The notes under the pieces were generated by a model that ran no database searches, was not told where the DNA came from, and saw nothing but the letters and a program-made list of their open reading frames with translations. Shown here one piece after another: positions 24,560-36,945 of a stretch of 64,000 bases of DNA. Location of the stretch: positions 239,724 through 303,723 of the forward strand of contig WTPW01000562.1 in NCBI GenBank assembly GCA_009809945.1, given 5' to 3'. How positions within the stretch are numbered: the stretch's first letter is position 1; the number at the start of each line of letters is the position of its first letter. A program made the position numbers and the translations under genes. This DNA is from Gigaspora margarita. Lineage: Eukaryota; Glomeromycota; Glomeromycetes; Diversisporales; Gigasporaceae.

Positions 24560-25084
24560 TTTTTTTTTTTTTTACCCGGCGAATTTTTGTAATTGTTAAA
24601 GATCTTTTAAAGATCTTTTAATGTTATATATTGTTTAAAAAAAAATAGAAGATCTAATTATAAACAAAAGATCTAATCTGATCTTTTTGTAGTACAAAAT
24701 TTGAACACCATCGAACTATTTCAAACTACAGATTTACTGTTCCAGCTTGGTTTCCTAGTCCTAAAATATTTTGAAAGGGGTTCAAAATATTTCGTAATAT
24801 ATTTCAAAATATTTCGAAATATATTATGAAATATTTCGAAAATTTGATATTTCAAAATATTTCGAAATATATTACGTAATATTTTGCCTATATTACGGTT
24901 TGTAAGACCTTACGTAATATTATGCTATTATAAATTTGCTGATGTATGTAACAAATGCTAATGAATCCCATATAGGTTACTAATGGCCCTAATATCTTGA
25001 ATAAAAATTCCTATATTCCAAAGTGAGTACTTTGAAACCAAAAAAAAAAATTACTATAAGCTTTAACTTTATAATATTTCTTCT

Positions 25085-25870
25085 TCTACATATTAACTTA
25101 AAATTAAATTTTTTGGGAATATAAAACAAAGAGAAAAGAAAAAAATTGAGTTTAAATATTAGATTAAAATTACACTAATTTTGTACAAACTGAAAATGTA
25201 ACCTCGTCAAAAACAAATATTTTTTAATTTTAAGATAAAAAGCAAATATAAAAACATGCTCTGAACAACTTTACTTAGGCAACAGAAGTAGGTAAAAAAT
25301 AGGTTATCTATGTACTAAAGTTAAAATTTATTATATTTCAATATAAAACTTTTTTTTTTATTAGATAACCTACTTTGAGCTCTTAAGCAAAGTTGTTCAG
25401 CATGCAATTTTACTTGCAACTAAGGTCAAAATGTGCTTTTTCAGACCTTTTACTAAGTGAAAAATGGGTTAAAATTAGAAAAATTTTTTTTTCTAATTTT
25501 ACCTCTATTTTTTATTTAGTAAAAGGTTTGAAAAAGCATGTTTTAACTTTAGTTATGAGTAAAATTACATGCTAAACAACTTTGCTTAAGAGCCCAAAGT
25601 AGGTTATCTAATAAGAAAAAAGGTTTTATATTAAAATATGATAAATTTTAACTTTAGTACTTAGATAACCATTTTTCTTACAAGGTAATCTACTTCTGTC
25701 ATCTAAGTAAAGTTGTTCAGAGCATGTTTTTACATATGCTTTTTATCTTAAAATCAGAAAATATTTGTTTTTGGTAAGGTTACATTTTATTTTATACAAC
25801 ATCAGCGAAATTTTAATTTGATTTTTAAGTTTAATTTTTTTTTTTTCTCTTGTTTTATATTCCTAAAAAA
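25085..25870. repeat. Long imperfect palindrome, axis near 25487
   Basis: Both arms carry ACATGCTCTGAACAACTTTA (left) and its complement, AGGTTATCT, and AGACCTTTTACTAAGTGAAA. Each arm is about 390 bases. No coding frame is supported. The target duplication was not resolved. Confidence 0.75.
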
Positions 25871-26310
25871 TTTAATTTTAAGTTAATATGTAGGGGAAGA
25901 AACCTCATGAATTCAAAGCTTATAGTAATTTTATATGTTTTTTTTATAAATTTTATATGTAAAAAATTCTACAACTTTCATTATTGTACTTTAAGTAATT
26001 TATTTGTAAAAATTAAGACTTATATTAGAAGTAAGAATTTTTTTATAGCTAAGACATATAAAATTTAAGAAAATCTAAAGAAAAAATTCTATAGTAAAAG
26101 TTTTAAAACAAAAAATTAAACTTTTATTAACCAAAGTTTTTTAATAATTTTAAAAAATTTTTATAATAAAGTTAATAAAACAGAACTAATATTATATTTT
26201 TTATTTAAAAAGTATATAGTTAAAATTAAGATTTAAAATTTTATTTAAAATTTTAAAATCTACACAGGCAAATTTGCTTGTATTACAAATTAAGGGATAT
26301 AGTTAATATA
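25871..26310. mobile_element. Partial copy of the CAGGCAAATTTGCCTG element
   Basis: It ends at about 26258-26297 with ACAGGCAAATTTGCTTG and ATTACAAATTAAGG, the same terminus as the element nested in copy B (49715-50364). The interior also matches that element (TTATTTGTAAAAATTAAGAC, then AGAAGTAA). The left end is lost or merged with the palindrome. Confidence 0.55.
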
Positions 26311-26450
26311 TTTACTACAACAAAACTCTACTAGTAGTAGCTAAAATTAAAGGCCATTCACTATATATTTGGTTATAACTAAAATAGAGATAAAAAAATT
26401 CAAACTCTTATAAGCGAGGTTTTCTAGCAGAAGATTATAGTACTACCAAG

Positions 26451-26702
26451 TAGTGTTCCACACAGATTAGATTGGATAGATATTTTTAAGAACCTGTATT
26501 TGATCCAAAAAATTCAGATTAGGTCCAAGATAAATCTGGATCTGTATTTAAATAGACAGATTCTCAGATTCAGTTCAGACCTAATATTTTTATATATAAC
26601 AGATCTGAATTCGATAAATCTAAAAAATTGCAGATCTGATTCAGATTCGTCAAGCAGATCTGGATCAAATCCAAATCCTGGATCAGATCTTGCAGAATAC
26701 TA
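26451..26702. mobile_element. hAT-like MITE, GATCTGGATC-type word
   Basis: The ends are TAGTGTTCCACACAGATTAG and, from the right, TAGTATTCTGCAAGATCTGA. The 8-base duplications are CTACCAAG (26443-26450) and CTACCAAT (26703-26710). Internal words are CAGATTCAGATC and GATCTGGATCAAATCC. It is 252 bp and non-coding. The TAGTRTTC terminus is shared with the element at 22098, although the internal word is different. Confidence 0.82.
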
Positions 26703-26710
26703 CTACCAAT

Positions 26711-27592
26711 CAAAGAAGTAATAAATAAACTTTAGAGCTTTGTTAAGATTTATGAAAACAAAAGCAGAAGTAGATATTGGATTGGATATATTATTCCATA
26801 TAGTATACCACTTTCAAGTTTCTACAAGTTGGTATATTTTTCATTTATCTTAATGGCTCTTTTTGAAATTTCAACAAAGTGGGCATTTTAGTTTATTCCT
26901 TTTAAAGATCTGTAGTATTGCTATTTCTATTTGGGTAATATATCTACAAAAAGGAATCAAGTTATAAGTAAGTTTTAGTTTTGAGATAAAAATGAATCTT
27001 TTTCAAAAAAAAGTTAAAATAAAGTTTCTTTCTAGAACATTTTTTTAAATATAGTTTTCCTTCTTTTTATTTTGTTTTTTTTATATAGTACTCTGGTAAA
27101 GTTAAATGCTTTATATAGTCTATATAATTTTTAAATTAAATTACAGAACTATATCAATTTTGTTTTTTTTATGCCATATTTGGTACTATATTTAATATAG
27201 CATATACTAGCATATATACACTATATATATATTTTAATTTTTATTTAATATTTTTTTTTAGTTTTTTTTTATTTTAATTTTTTTTTTATTGTTTATTTTT
27301 TTGATTTTTTTTTTAATTTTTTTTTATTTATTTTTTTTAATGTATTTTTATTTTTATTTTTTTATTATTTTTTTAATTTTTTTTTTAAATTTTTTTTAAT
27401 ACTTTTTTATTTTTTATTTTTTAAATCTTTTAAACTTTTTTTTTAATTTTTTTTTAATTTTTTAAAATTTTTTTTACTTATATATTATTTTTTTAAACAT
27501 TCTTTTTTACTTATTTATTTTATTTTATATTTCTTTTTTAAATTATTTTTTTAAATTATTTTATTTAAATAACGGTTTTCAAATACATTAAA
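26711..27592. repeat. Repeat fragment and T-rich low-complexity tract
   Basis: 26745-26960 matches 39560-39690 (AAAGTGGGCATTTT, then AAAAGATCTGTAGTRTT), so it belongs to an unidentified repeat. 27235-27560 is almost pure T with scattered A. No gene. Confidence 0.5.
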
Positions 27593-27747
27593 GGGGAGTG
27601 ACAAAAATCAGGTGATTTTTTAGGGGGGGAGAGGGGGTAAAAAATGTTGAAATTATATATAGGAACCTGATCAAATCTATATTATAGAGGGGGGAAGGGG
27701 GGGTATGCCTCTAATAAAAAATAATCAGGTGATTAATGACATGGCCC
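27593..27747. mobile_element. MITE related to the one at 7917
   Basis: The ends GGGGAGTGACAAAAATCAGG and CAGGTGATTAATGACATGGC match the 7917-8080 insertion, as does the interior. G-runs follow the left end (GGGGGGGAGAGGGGG). The flanking trinucleotides are less clean here. Confidence 0.75.
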
Positions 27748-28282
27748 AAATAGGCAATATATTTTTATTTTACTTAAATTTTAGAGAAAAAACAAACTTA
27801 AATTTGATTTTTTTTGATTAAAAATCCAAAATTATACATCTATTTGCTAAATTTAAAAATAATTCTAATAATTTAATATATTTTCAATACTAAATAAGTT
27901 TATTTAGTGAGAACTCTAAACAATACTAATAGAAGTTATATTTGAGCCATTGCCAGTTTTTGCAATTTGATTGAATAAAAAAATTTTTAGCTAATTAAAT
28001 TGTCTAATTTTGCAAAATTTTGATTTCTGTTAACTATTTTTCAAATATTATCTCAGTTAGTATTGTTTGAAGTTCTACTTAGTATATAAAGTTAGAATTA
28101 ATTAATAAAAATTTGTGAATTATAAGGTAATAGCATTTATTCCTAAAAATGACTCTATTGTTAGAAATTTTTTATTTTTTATCGCAACATACTATAAAAT
28201 ACAAATTTTTTCAAACAAGTTATATGAATACAAATATATAAGTTAAAAATATCATATTGTATAAAATTAACTATTTGTATAA
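27748..28282. other. AT-rich spacer with foldback fragments
   Basis: Short pieces of the TTACTTAGTGCATAA foldback family occur at about 27895-27925 and 28070-28130. Nothing else is recognised. Confidence 0.4.
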
Positions 28283-28445
28283 GGGCGCTGACATTTATTA
28301 GATAATATTTTAGAGGGTGGAGGGGTCAAGAAAAATCTTTTCTTAGTTAGTTAGTTAAATTTGATTGGCTAAAATAAAATCTTACCTGGGGGTGGGGGGT
28401 AAGCCCCTATAGTAAATAGATATTAGGTAATAAATGTCAGCGCCC
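28283..28445. mobile_element. TAA-flanked MITE with G-runs
   Basis: The ends GGGCGCTGACATTTATTAG and its complement are nearly perfect. TAA stands on both sides (28280-28282, 28446-28448). 163 bp. Inside is GGGGGTGGGGGGTAAGCCCC. This is the cleanest example of the PIF/Harbinger-like MITE type in the window. Confidence 0.86.
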
Positions 28446-28509
28446 TAACCATAGAACCATATTTATCACTCTAGTAACTTTTGAAGCAATTACAAAAGAT
28501 ATATAGATT

Positions 28510-31060
28510 GATTTAAAATTTGATAATAAGTTTTGATCTACTGATCCATTTTAGATAATTTTGCTACAAAATGTTTATTTCTTTATGATGATTCTAACAA
28601 ACCCAAAATCATTAAAATCTGGTTACAGGATCCCAAGATCATCATGATTTTGTACTATTTTATTAGTAAATTTTAAATTACTAAGGTAGATATGGGTATA
28701 TGTCGTATTACCAATTATAGTGCACTACCAATATTTTATGATCTACTAATTAGAATTCTATGATTTTGGTACCAATCAATTCATTTCAGTGAGACAAATT
28801 GATTGGTACCAAAATTGTAGAATTCTGACCAATAGATCACAAGATATTACTATTAAAATAATATTTAAAGTAGATATATGTATTATAGCAATAGAAGTAT
28901 TGTAGTATATAGCAATATCTTGTGAACTATTGATTAGAATTATGTAATTTTGGCACCATTTGACTCATCTCATCGAGATAAATCAAATGGTGCCAACATT
29001 ATGTAATTCTGATCAATACTTTTCAAGATATTATAATTTAACAAAATATGTTGCGCAACCCAAATTTTAAAATTAATATAAAATAATGAATAACTCTTGG
29101 CAGAACAGTCCATTTTTGATACTTTTACTACCAAAATGTCTGCCTTGAAGAGGCGATTCCAACAAGCCCAAATTCACTAAAATCCGATCATGGGATTACA
29201 GGATCTTTAAGGTTTTTATTATTGTTTTAATAAAAATAGATATCAAATTTTCATCAAAAACAATACAAACTCTTAGTGATCCCATAATTCTGTAATTAGA
29301 TTTTAGCAGGTTTGGGCTTGTTAGTATCGCCTCTTCAAGGCAAACATTTTGGTAGTAAAATTATCAAAAATGAACTGTTCTACCAAGAGTTATTCATTAT
29401 TTTATATTAATTTAAAATTTTCTTTGCGTAGCTTATTTTGGTTAAATTATGATTTATTGCAAAATATTAGTCAAAATCACATAATTGTAGTACCATTCAA
29501 TTTGTTTTAATGAAATGAATCAAATAGTATCAAAATCATTCAATTCTGATTAATAGATCTTAATAAATCATGAAAAATAGTATATGTGCTATAATTGGTA
29601 CTTGCATTATAATTTATTATTTATTTTGTATTTTTTAATTAATAATATCATATAATCTAGTGATTAGAATTGAATAATTTTGGTACCTTTTGATTCGCCT
29701 TGATGTGACAAATTCAATGGTACCAAAATCATTCAATTCTGATTGATACATTATATATTAATAGCCAAAATACTTAACTGTGCCATAATACCTATACCTA
29801 CTTTATGTAAATATTTTGATACTAAATAACTTTTGTTTTACTGATCCATTTTGGATGATTTTACTATCAAAATGCTCATCTTGATGAGATGAGTATTTTG
29901 ATAGTAAATTCCAAGGGGATCAGTAAAACAAAAGTTATTTGATATCAAAAATATTTACATAGTAATTTTAATATTTACTAATAAAAAATAGTACAAAATC
30001 GTGATAATCTTGGAATCCTGTAATTAGATTTTAACGATTTTGGGCTTGTTAGAATCATCTCATTGAAATGAACATTTTGGCAAGGGAGCTTCCAGAAATC
30101 AGCTAATTTCTGGGTGGGTGGGTGGGTCAGCTGAAGTATCAGGTGCAATTCCGGCCAAAATTTCATAATTCCGACCAAAGTTGCAAAAATTATTTTTGAC
30201 CAAAATTATAAATTTATTAATAATATTTGATAATTAATAACTTTTGAACTACTGGACCAAATTTGATGATTCAGCTACCAAAATGGTCCTCTCAATAAGA
30301 GGATTCTAGTGAGTCCAAAATCATTAAAATCCAATTACAGGATCCTGTGATCAGAATAGATTAGTGTTACTATAAAAGTTCTATAATTTATTAAATAATT
30401 ATAACCCATTTATAGNAANACAAATTTATTTTGATCTTAGGATCCTGTGATTGGATTTTAACGATTTTGGGCTTGTTAGAATCCTCTCATCGAGAGGATC
30501 ATTTTGGTAGTAAAATTATTGAAATTGGCCCAGTAGATCAGAAGTTATTAACAATTAAAATTAATTTTTGATTGTTAATAACTTCTAATCTACTGGGTCA
30601 ATTTTGATGGGTTTATTACCTCTCGATGAGAGGATTCTAACAAGCACAAAATCGTTAAAATCCAATCACAGGATCCTAATATCGAAATAAATTTGTGTTA
30701 CTATAAATGGGTTATAATTATTTAATAAATTATAAAACTTTTATAGTAACACAAATCTATTTCGATCACAGGATCCTGTGATTGGATTTTAACAATTTTG
30801 GGCTTGCTAGAATGCTCTTATTGAGAGGATCATTTTGGTAGTTAAATCATCAAATTTGGTCCAGTAGATCAAAAGTTATTTACTATTAAATGTTTTATTT
30901 AACTTTTTAATAATTATAAAATCTGATTGGCTAATTGGAGTATCAGGTGTGGGTGGGTGGGGGTAGGCTCATAGTAAACAAAAATCAGCTGATTTCTGGA
31001 AGCTCCCTAACAAAATCATCCAAAAACAAATTAGTAGATCAAAACTTATTATCAAATTTT
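28510..31060. repeat. Palindrome of palindromes, axis near 29243
   Basis: The outer arms match: GATAATAAGTTTTGATCTAC on the left, and its complement at about 31035-31060 once the MITE at 30084-31007 is removed. Between them lie separate hairpins at about 28725-28860, 28910-29030, 29090-29420, 29470-29570, 29640-29760 and 29830-29945. The pairs 28785/29700 and 28970/29515 are symmetric about 29243, where the central hairpin also lies. Many hairpins have a TCTCATCGAGA-like loop and TTTGGTACC stems. No coding. Confidence 0.7.
30084..31007. mobile_element. Foldback MITE with GGGTGGG tracts, TAA-flanked
   Basis: The ends GGGAGCTTCCAGAAATCAGC and its complement are perfect for 20 bases. The flanks are CAA (30081-30083) and TAA (31008-31010), consistent with a TAA duplication with one transition. 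It inserts in the right arm of the surrounding palindrome. G-tracts occur at 30112-30126 and 30951-30967. The interior is palindromic and related to the element at 9026. Confidence 0.82.
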
Positions 31061-32510
31061 ATAAATCAGCTTATATAAAATACAAGATACGTATTTGTCT
31101 GAAAATAAGCTACTTCCAAAAGAAGCTACCCCCCAAATTTTCAGAAAAATTTTTAAAAATTTTAAAGAATCGTTAACAGTCGCTACATATAAAACTATTT
31201 TTTTTACTAAATAAACTTCAAAAGTGCAATTAAGTAAAGTGGTTTAGAATAACGAAATACATCTATAGAAAAATTTTATAGCATTTGAACAACTCTTTAT
31301 TAGTACGTTTTTCAATTTTTCAAAAAATTTAACAATCTGAAAATAAGCTACTCACACATTTTTTTGTATAACTTTTTGGCCAAAAAAGGTAGCTTATTTT
31401 TNGATTCTAGCAAGCCCAAAATCATTAAAATCCAATCACAGGATCCTAAGATCAAAATAAATTTGTATTACTATAAATGGGTTATAATTATTTAATAAAT
31501 TATAGAACTTTTATAGTAACACAAATCTATTCTAATCGCAGGATCCTGTGATTGAATTTTAATGATTTTGGGCTTGCTAGAATCCTCTCATTGAGAGGAT
31601 CATTTGGTAGTAAAATCATCGAAATTGGCCCAGTAGATCAGAAGTTATTAACAATTAAAATTAATTTTTGATTGTTAATAACTTCTAATCTACTGGGTCA
31701 ATTTTGATGGGTTTATTACCTCTCGATGAGAGGATTCTAACAAGCACAAAATCGTTAAAATCCAATCACAGGATCCTAATATCGAAATAAATTTGTGTTA
31801 CTATAAATGGGTTATAATTATTTAATAAATTATAAAACTTTTATAGTAACACAAATCTATTTCGATCACAGGATCCTGTGATTGGATTTTAACAATTTTG
31901 GGCTTGCTAGAATGCTCTTATTGAGAGGATCATTTTGGTAGTTAAATCATCAAATTTGGTCCAGTAGATCAAAAGTTATTTACTATTAAATGTTTTATTT
32001 AATGTTTTAATAATCGTAAAATCTGATTGGCTAATTGGAGTATCAGGTGTGGGTGGGTGGGGGTAGGCTCATAGTAAACAAAAATCAGCTGATTTCTGGA
32101 AGCTCCCTAACAAAATCATCCAAAAACAAATTAGTAGATCAAAACTTATTATCAAATTTTATAAATCAGCTTATATAAAATACAAGATACGTATTTGTCT
32201 GAAAATAAGCTACTTCCAAAAGAAGCTACCCCCCAAATTTTCAGAAAAATTTTTAAAAATTTTAAAGAATCGTTAACAGTCGCTACATATAAAACTATTT
32301 TTTTTACTAAATAAACTTCAAAAGTGCAATTAAGTAAAGTGGTTTAGAATAACGAAATACATCTATAGAAAAATTTTATAGCATTTGAACAACTCTTTAT
32401 TAGTACGTTTTTCAATTTTTCAAAAAATTTAACAATCTGAAAATAAGCTACTCACACATTTTTTTGTATAACTTTTTGGCCAAAAAAGGTAGCTTATTTT
32501 TGGACAAATA
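30303..32510. repeat. 1.1-kb tandem duplication meeting at a single N
   Basis: 31403-32510 repeats 30303-31401 with an offset of 1100 bases and near identity over long stretches. The two copies are joined by one N at 31402. In the first part the stem loop with TTATAACCCATTTATAG is inverted relative to the second copy. Ns also occur at 30416 and 30419. This could be a true duplication or a scaffolding duplicate at a palindrome. Confidence 0.75.
32190..32510. mobile_element. TA-flanked MITE, CGTATTTGTC family
   Basis: The ends are CGTATTTGTCTGAAAATAAG and, from the right, TATTTGTCCAAAAATAAGCT, with TA on both sides. It resembles the CCGTATT MITEs (AAAATAAGC follows the terminus in both). A second copy begins at about 31090 and is cut by the N at 31402. 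Confidence 0.68.
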
Positions 32511-32746
32511 TAGTAAAGTAAATATTAAACAACAAAAACTTTAAGAAATAAGAGCAAAAAAGAACTGAGAGCAGCAAAAAAAAACAAAAAAAGAAAAAAC
32601 AAACCATAAAAAATAATAATATAAAAAAAATTTTAAATTTCTAAATTTTTTTAAAATAGTTATATTAGATTTCTAAAAATAGGAATTAATGGCCAAATTT
32701 AACCAAATTTTACAAAGTTTTAAAAAATTTTTTTTATAAATAAATA

Positions 32747-35543
32747 CAGTCGTTCTTCCATACAGTCACCTCCCATATAATCACTAACTCCATACAATTA
32801 CATAGTTTTTGGTTACCATTTTTTTTGTTATTAAAAACTCTTCTATATAGTCACAAATGCTTATAATTACTATCACACATATTTTTATATTTATAGATGT
32901 TTTTTAATAGTAAAATTCCTTCTATACAATCACATTTATATATGATCATAGAAAGTTGTTATATAGAAAAGTTGCAATTTTACTAATTAAATCAACTTTT
33001 AAGCAATAATTAAAGTTATTCAGAAGAACAAAATACAGATATTTTAAAATTTTCATACAAATCGGACAACTTTTTATTAGTACAGTTTTTTATTTTACTT
33101 ATTTACGAATATAACTAAAAATTTGTAATTTTTTTTTGTAGAAATATAAAATAAGAAGACATATTAATGAAACATCAAATGATTTATATGAAAATTTAAA
33201 AGTAAATATATTTTGTTCTCCTGAACAATGTTTATTATTGCATAAAAATCGATTAGCTTAGTATTATTTGACTTTTATATATAGCAACGATCAGTGATCG
33301 TATATAAAAATTTTTTAATATTTTATTTTAAAAATTTTATATACGATTATTTTTTTTTTTACTTTACAACCTTGCGCTAATTTATTAAAAGTTATTTATA
33401 TACAAGATACAAAAACTATTTTTAATTATAATATTAGGCTAATACCTGACAACTCCACTAGTGCCCAGGTATAGTTGTTGCACTAATATTTGTTAGTCTC
33501 CAAACCATATATGATATTACTCATATATCTCTTCGAGAACAAATCCAGGTTTTTAGCTACCTCTTCATAGACCATTCCTTCAAAAACTTCATCCCTGAGC
33601 TGCTTATAAAGATAAATAAAAAAAGAAAAAAAAATAAAAGGGAAAAATACAACTAAACGAAATCCTATAAACAAAACCAAAATAAAAAAAAGAAAATGAC
33701 ACAATAAAAGAGAAGAACAAAAATAAAGTCATGAAAAAACAGAAAATGAAGGTGTTAATACGTCTAAACACTAAATAATAAAAATTATATAATACTGCGC
33801 AAGGAATCACCTCGCCTAGTAATATAATACATAAAGAAAGTTCTAGAATTTATTTTCTCTGATCAACCAACTCCTATGCATTACAACTTCATTACGTGTT
33901 ATTCCTGTTTACCACTTCACGTGCTTTCTTCCCAATTAGAATAGGAACAACAATGTTAATCTTTTGGAGAGGATACGCCAAATTTTTCACTTTTTATCAA
34001 AATTCCAGAAAAAAAAATCCAAGCGAGAATATGGTATGTAGTGTTCGATATTTTGTACTTGACCATAAAATTTTCTTAAAGAATGTATTGCAAAACTCAT
34101 TTCTTGGCTTATCCCTAAGCCAACTATACAAATTTCGTCGACAAAAACCACTGTTTTTCACCAGAATTTCTTGTACCAAGGGCACGTTGCCAGTTATCTT
34201 GCACAACTGACGCTTCTGGCTTGCATGCCAAATATATAAAGGAGTCCTGAAGAGTAGAGGAGTCATTGACCTTTACAAAAACTGTAAATATAGCCGCTTC
34301 TTGGTCTGTCACCTTGAACTTTTTGTTTTGCATTTGTCCAAAAATTTTGGTACAAGTAATTGTCAGAAAGAGTTGTATGTTATATACGATTATTAATCGT
34401 TGCTATATATAAAAGTCAAAATAATACTAAGCTAATCGATTTTTATGCAATAATAAACATTGTTCAGAAGAACAAAATATATTTATTTTAAAATTTTCAT
34501 ACAAATTGATAACTTTTTATTAGTACAGTTTTTCATTTTACGCATCTACGAATATAGCTAAAAATTTGTAATTTTTTTTTGTAAAAACGTAAAATAAAAA
34601 GACGTATTAATGAAATATCAACCAATTTACATAAAAATTTTAGAGCAAATGTATTTTGTTCTCCTGAACAACGTTTATTATTGTATAAAAATCTGATTTG
34701 CTTAGTATTATTTTGACTTTAATATATAGCAATGATCAATAATCATATATAAAACTTTTTTAAAATAATTTTTAAAAAATTTTTATATACGATTATTGAT
34801 CGTTGCTATATATAAAAGTCAAAATAATACTAAGCAAATCAATTTTTATGCAATAATAAACGTTGTTCAGAAGAACAAAATATATTTACTCTAAAGCTTT
34901 CATATAAATCAGTTTATATTTTATTAATACGTCTTTTTATTTTATGTTTCTGCAAAAAAAAATTACAAATTTTTAACTATATACTTAGATATGTAAAATA
35001 AAAAACTGTACTAATAAAAAGTTATCTGATTTGTATAAAAATTTTAATATAGCTGTATTTTATTCTTCTGAACAACTTTAATTATTGCATAAAAGTTGAT
35101 TTAATTAGTAAAATTGTAACTTTTCTATATAGCAACTTTCTATAATCATATATAAAATTTTTAAATACCTCTATTAAATCACTTTTTCATTTATTATAAT
35201 TTGTGCTTATATAGAAGTAACCTTTATATAGTTACACTTCTTTATAATCACCATATTGGTGTGTACCCAACTAGTAATACTACCGAAATTGATTTTTAAA
35301 AAAGGCCTATTTCGTCTTCATTAGAAAAAATTCAAATTTTTTATAAGGAAGAGCAAATAAAATTTATATAAATATGTTTCTTATAATTTCGTCTATTCAA
35401 AAAAAGTATCAAATAATTTTGTCTTTCAAGTAAAATAGATCAAACCAATTTCGTCTTCAAATTTTAATTTTGGGTTTTCAACCCTGAAATGCTTTCGTCC
35501 TCATGTATATACCCAACTGTGTAATTATATGAGAGGATGATTG
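32747..35543. mobile_element. Pogo-like foldback element with TA duplication
   Basis: The ends are CAGTCGTTCTTCCATACAGT and, from the right, CAATCATCCTCTCATATAAT. TA stands at 32745-32746 and 35544-35545. Inside, arms at about 33000-33420 and 34380-35150 carry repeated stems with ATCGTTGCTATATATAAAAG and GTTCTTCTGAACAACGTTTA. Between the arms lies a coding-like stretch (33480-34335). No pogo transposase is present. Length is 2.8 kb. Confidence 0.7.
33480..34335 (-). other. Coding-like fragment inside the pogo-like element
   Basis: Base composition is more balanced here than around it. On the minus strand a frame from ATG 34331-34333 encodes MQNKKFKVTDQEAAIFTVFV, then about 50 more residues ending STKFV. 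Near the other end, after a long pyrimidine tract and AG, is an exon-like piece with QLRDEVFEGMVYEEVAKNLD, ending in a stop at about 33483. The pieces would need two or more introns to join, and I could not model them. It could be a captured host-gene fragment, an old transposase, or chance. No family was recognised. Confidence 0.3.
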
Positions 35544-35545
35544 TA

Positions 35546-36215
35546 TAATACAATTTATATATTATTAAATAATAAATAGATAATAAATTTTATATATAAA
35601 ATTTTATAAAAATATATTAACATTTAAAAAAATTTTAGATGTAACAAAAAAAAGTTTCTAAGAATAGATGCCATTACCTTAAGATTTTATAAAATTTTAT
35701 TAATAAAATTCTATAATTTACAAAATTTTACTAATTAATTCTAACTTACTACACCAAGTAAACTTGTATTTATTAATTGTTATTTTTGGCTTTGGATACT
35801 AACGGTATCTGTTTTTTAGTATTATATCTAATCCTATGATCTAATTGGTTTATTAGATAGATGCATTACAATAACATGTACTAAACTAAATAACAGGTGC
35901 TATTAGAGATCTAAAGCAAAAATTTTAAAACAATTTATAATCTAAGTTTATTAATATAGTACAGGACAGTATAAGATATCTACTGCATCCAATTTGATCA
36001 GAACATATTGTTATAGTAGGGAGGTCTTCTTTTATTTCTTACTATAACAATAATATAGCTACAGGAATCCTTTATCAGTTTATAGTGGTGTTCAAGAGAC
36101 AGGTATAATTTCTTAGTCTATAAGAAACTATACTCTTATTTAAGGGCAGTTTGTAACGTTCTTTGTTTTTTACCAATAGTTTTTTTATTAAAATAATAAG
36201 CAAGAAGGCAGTAGA
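35546..36215. other. AT-rich spacer
   Basis: A fragment of the TTACTTAGTGCATAA foldback family lies at about 35680-35770. The rest shows no coding and no clear repeat. Confidence 0.4.
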
Positions 36216-36945
36216 ATGAAAATAGAAATCCTAGGATCAAAAAAAGATAATATACCTAGAAGGCTTCTAGCTCTTCTTTCAATCTTTTCTCATATATTTC
36301 TAATCACTGTTAAATTTATATTTAAAACAATCTCTGGTTTGAATTTAGCTATAAATACTCCCTTTAATATTAAAATAGATATTTGAAAATCAAAAATAAA
36401 TACATCTTTTATAGTCTTTTTAGCTCGATTTAATATGTAAATAAGATATTAAAAAAGTATACTATTTTGCTTGCTATTGCAATAGCCAAAACCACCAAAA
36501 ATATGAAGTACCTAAGTGTGTTTTTTAGATATTATTGCAAGCTTAAAATACATACCAATTTTAACAATATTTCAGAATTAATTCTAAAGTTAATTCATTA
36601 TTAGCTAGCATTATTAAAATTTTGGTACTCATCCATAAAGTAGTACCAAAATTTCTTGTATTTAAAAGGGATTCTAATCTGTTTTCAATCTTGTCTAAGT
36701 GCATGTTTTGTTTACTACTATAAGAAAATAATCTAAAGCTAAATCAATATAATAAACTAGAACAAAAAAATAATATCAAAGTATCAAAATTTTATATATA
36801 GGTACCAAATTTTGTATATTAAATACCAAAATTTTGCATATTAGATACCAAAATTTTTTATATTGAGTACCAAAATTTTAAATATAAATACCAAAATTTG
36901 GGGCAAGAAGGATTCTAGAATCACAAAAGATAATATATCTAGAAG

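Larger units (their letters stand above)
21256..24944 (+). mobile_element. Palindrome-ended element, copy A (TTACGTAA word)
   Basis: The ends are CATTAGCGAATTATATATA and, from the right, CATCAGCAAATTTATAATAG. Both ends carry CTTACGTAAG and TATTACGGTAATATTACG words, then TTTCGAAATATTTCG arrays. It splits retroposon S3 exactly within the shared block. A nested 1.3-kb element occupies 21698-22996. Without it the length is about 2.39 kb, close to copies B and C. The right part has repeated CTTGCAAAGTGCC-like units and a 306-base gap at 24254-24559 next to a T-run. Long Phe-rich frames here are low-complexity artefacts. Confidence 0.78.
18519..25045 (+). mobile_element. Retroposon copy S3, interrupted by two large insertions
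   Basis: Flanked by identical 16-base repeats AAAAATTACTATAAGC, at 18503-18518 and 25046-25061. The head is tRNA-like: TTGTTACCCCCAAGCGATAG, then GAGTTCGAATCCCA as B box. The central block begins near 21134 and reaches 21255, where it is cut by element A; the continuation TATGTAACAAAT resumes at 24945. The tail has GAATAAA and an A-run. Removing the hAT element (19065-20848) and element A (21256-24944) leaves about 1.05 kb, in line with the other copies. Confidence 0.87.
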
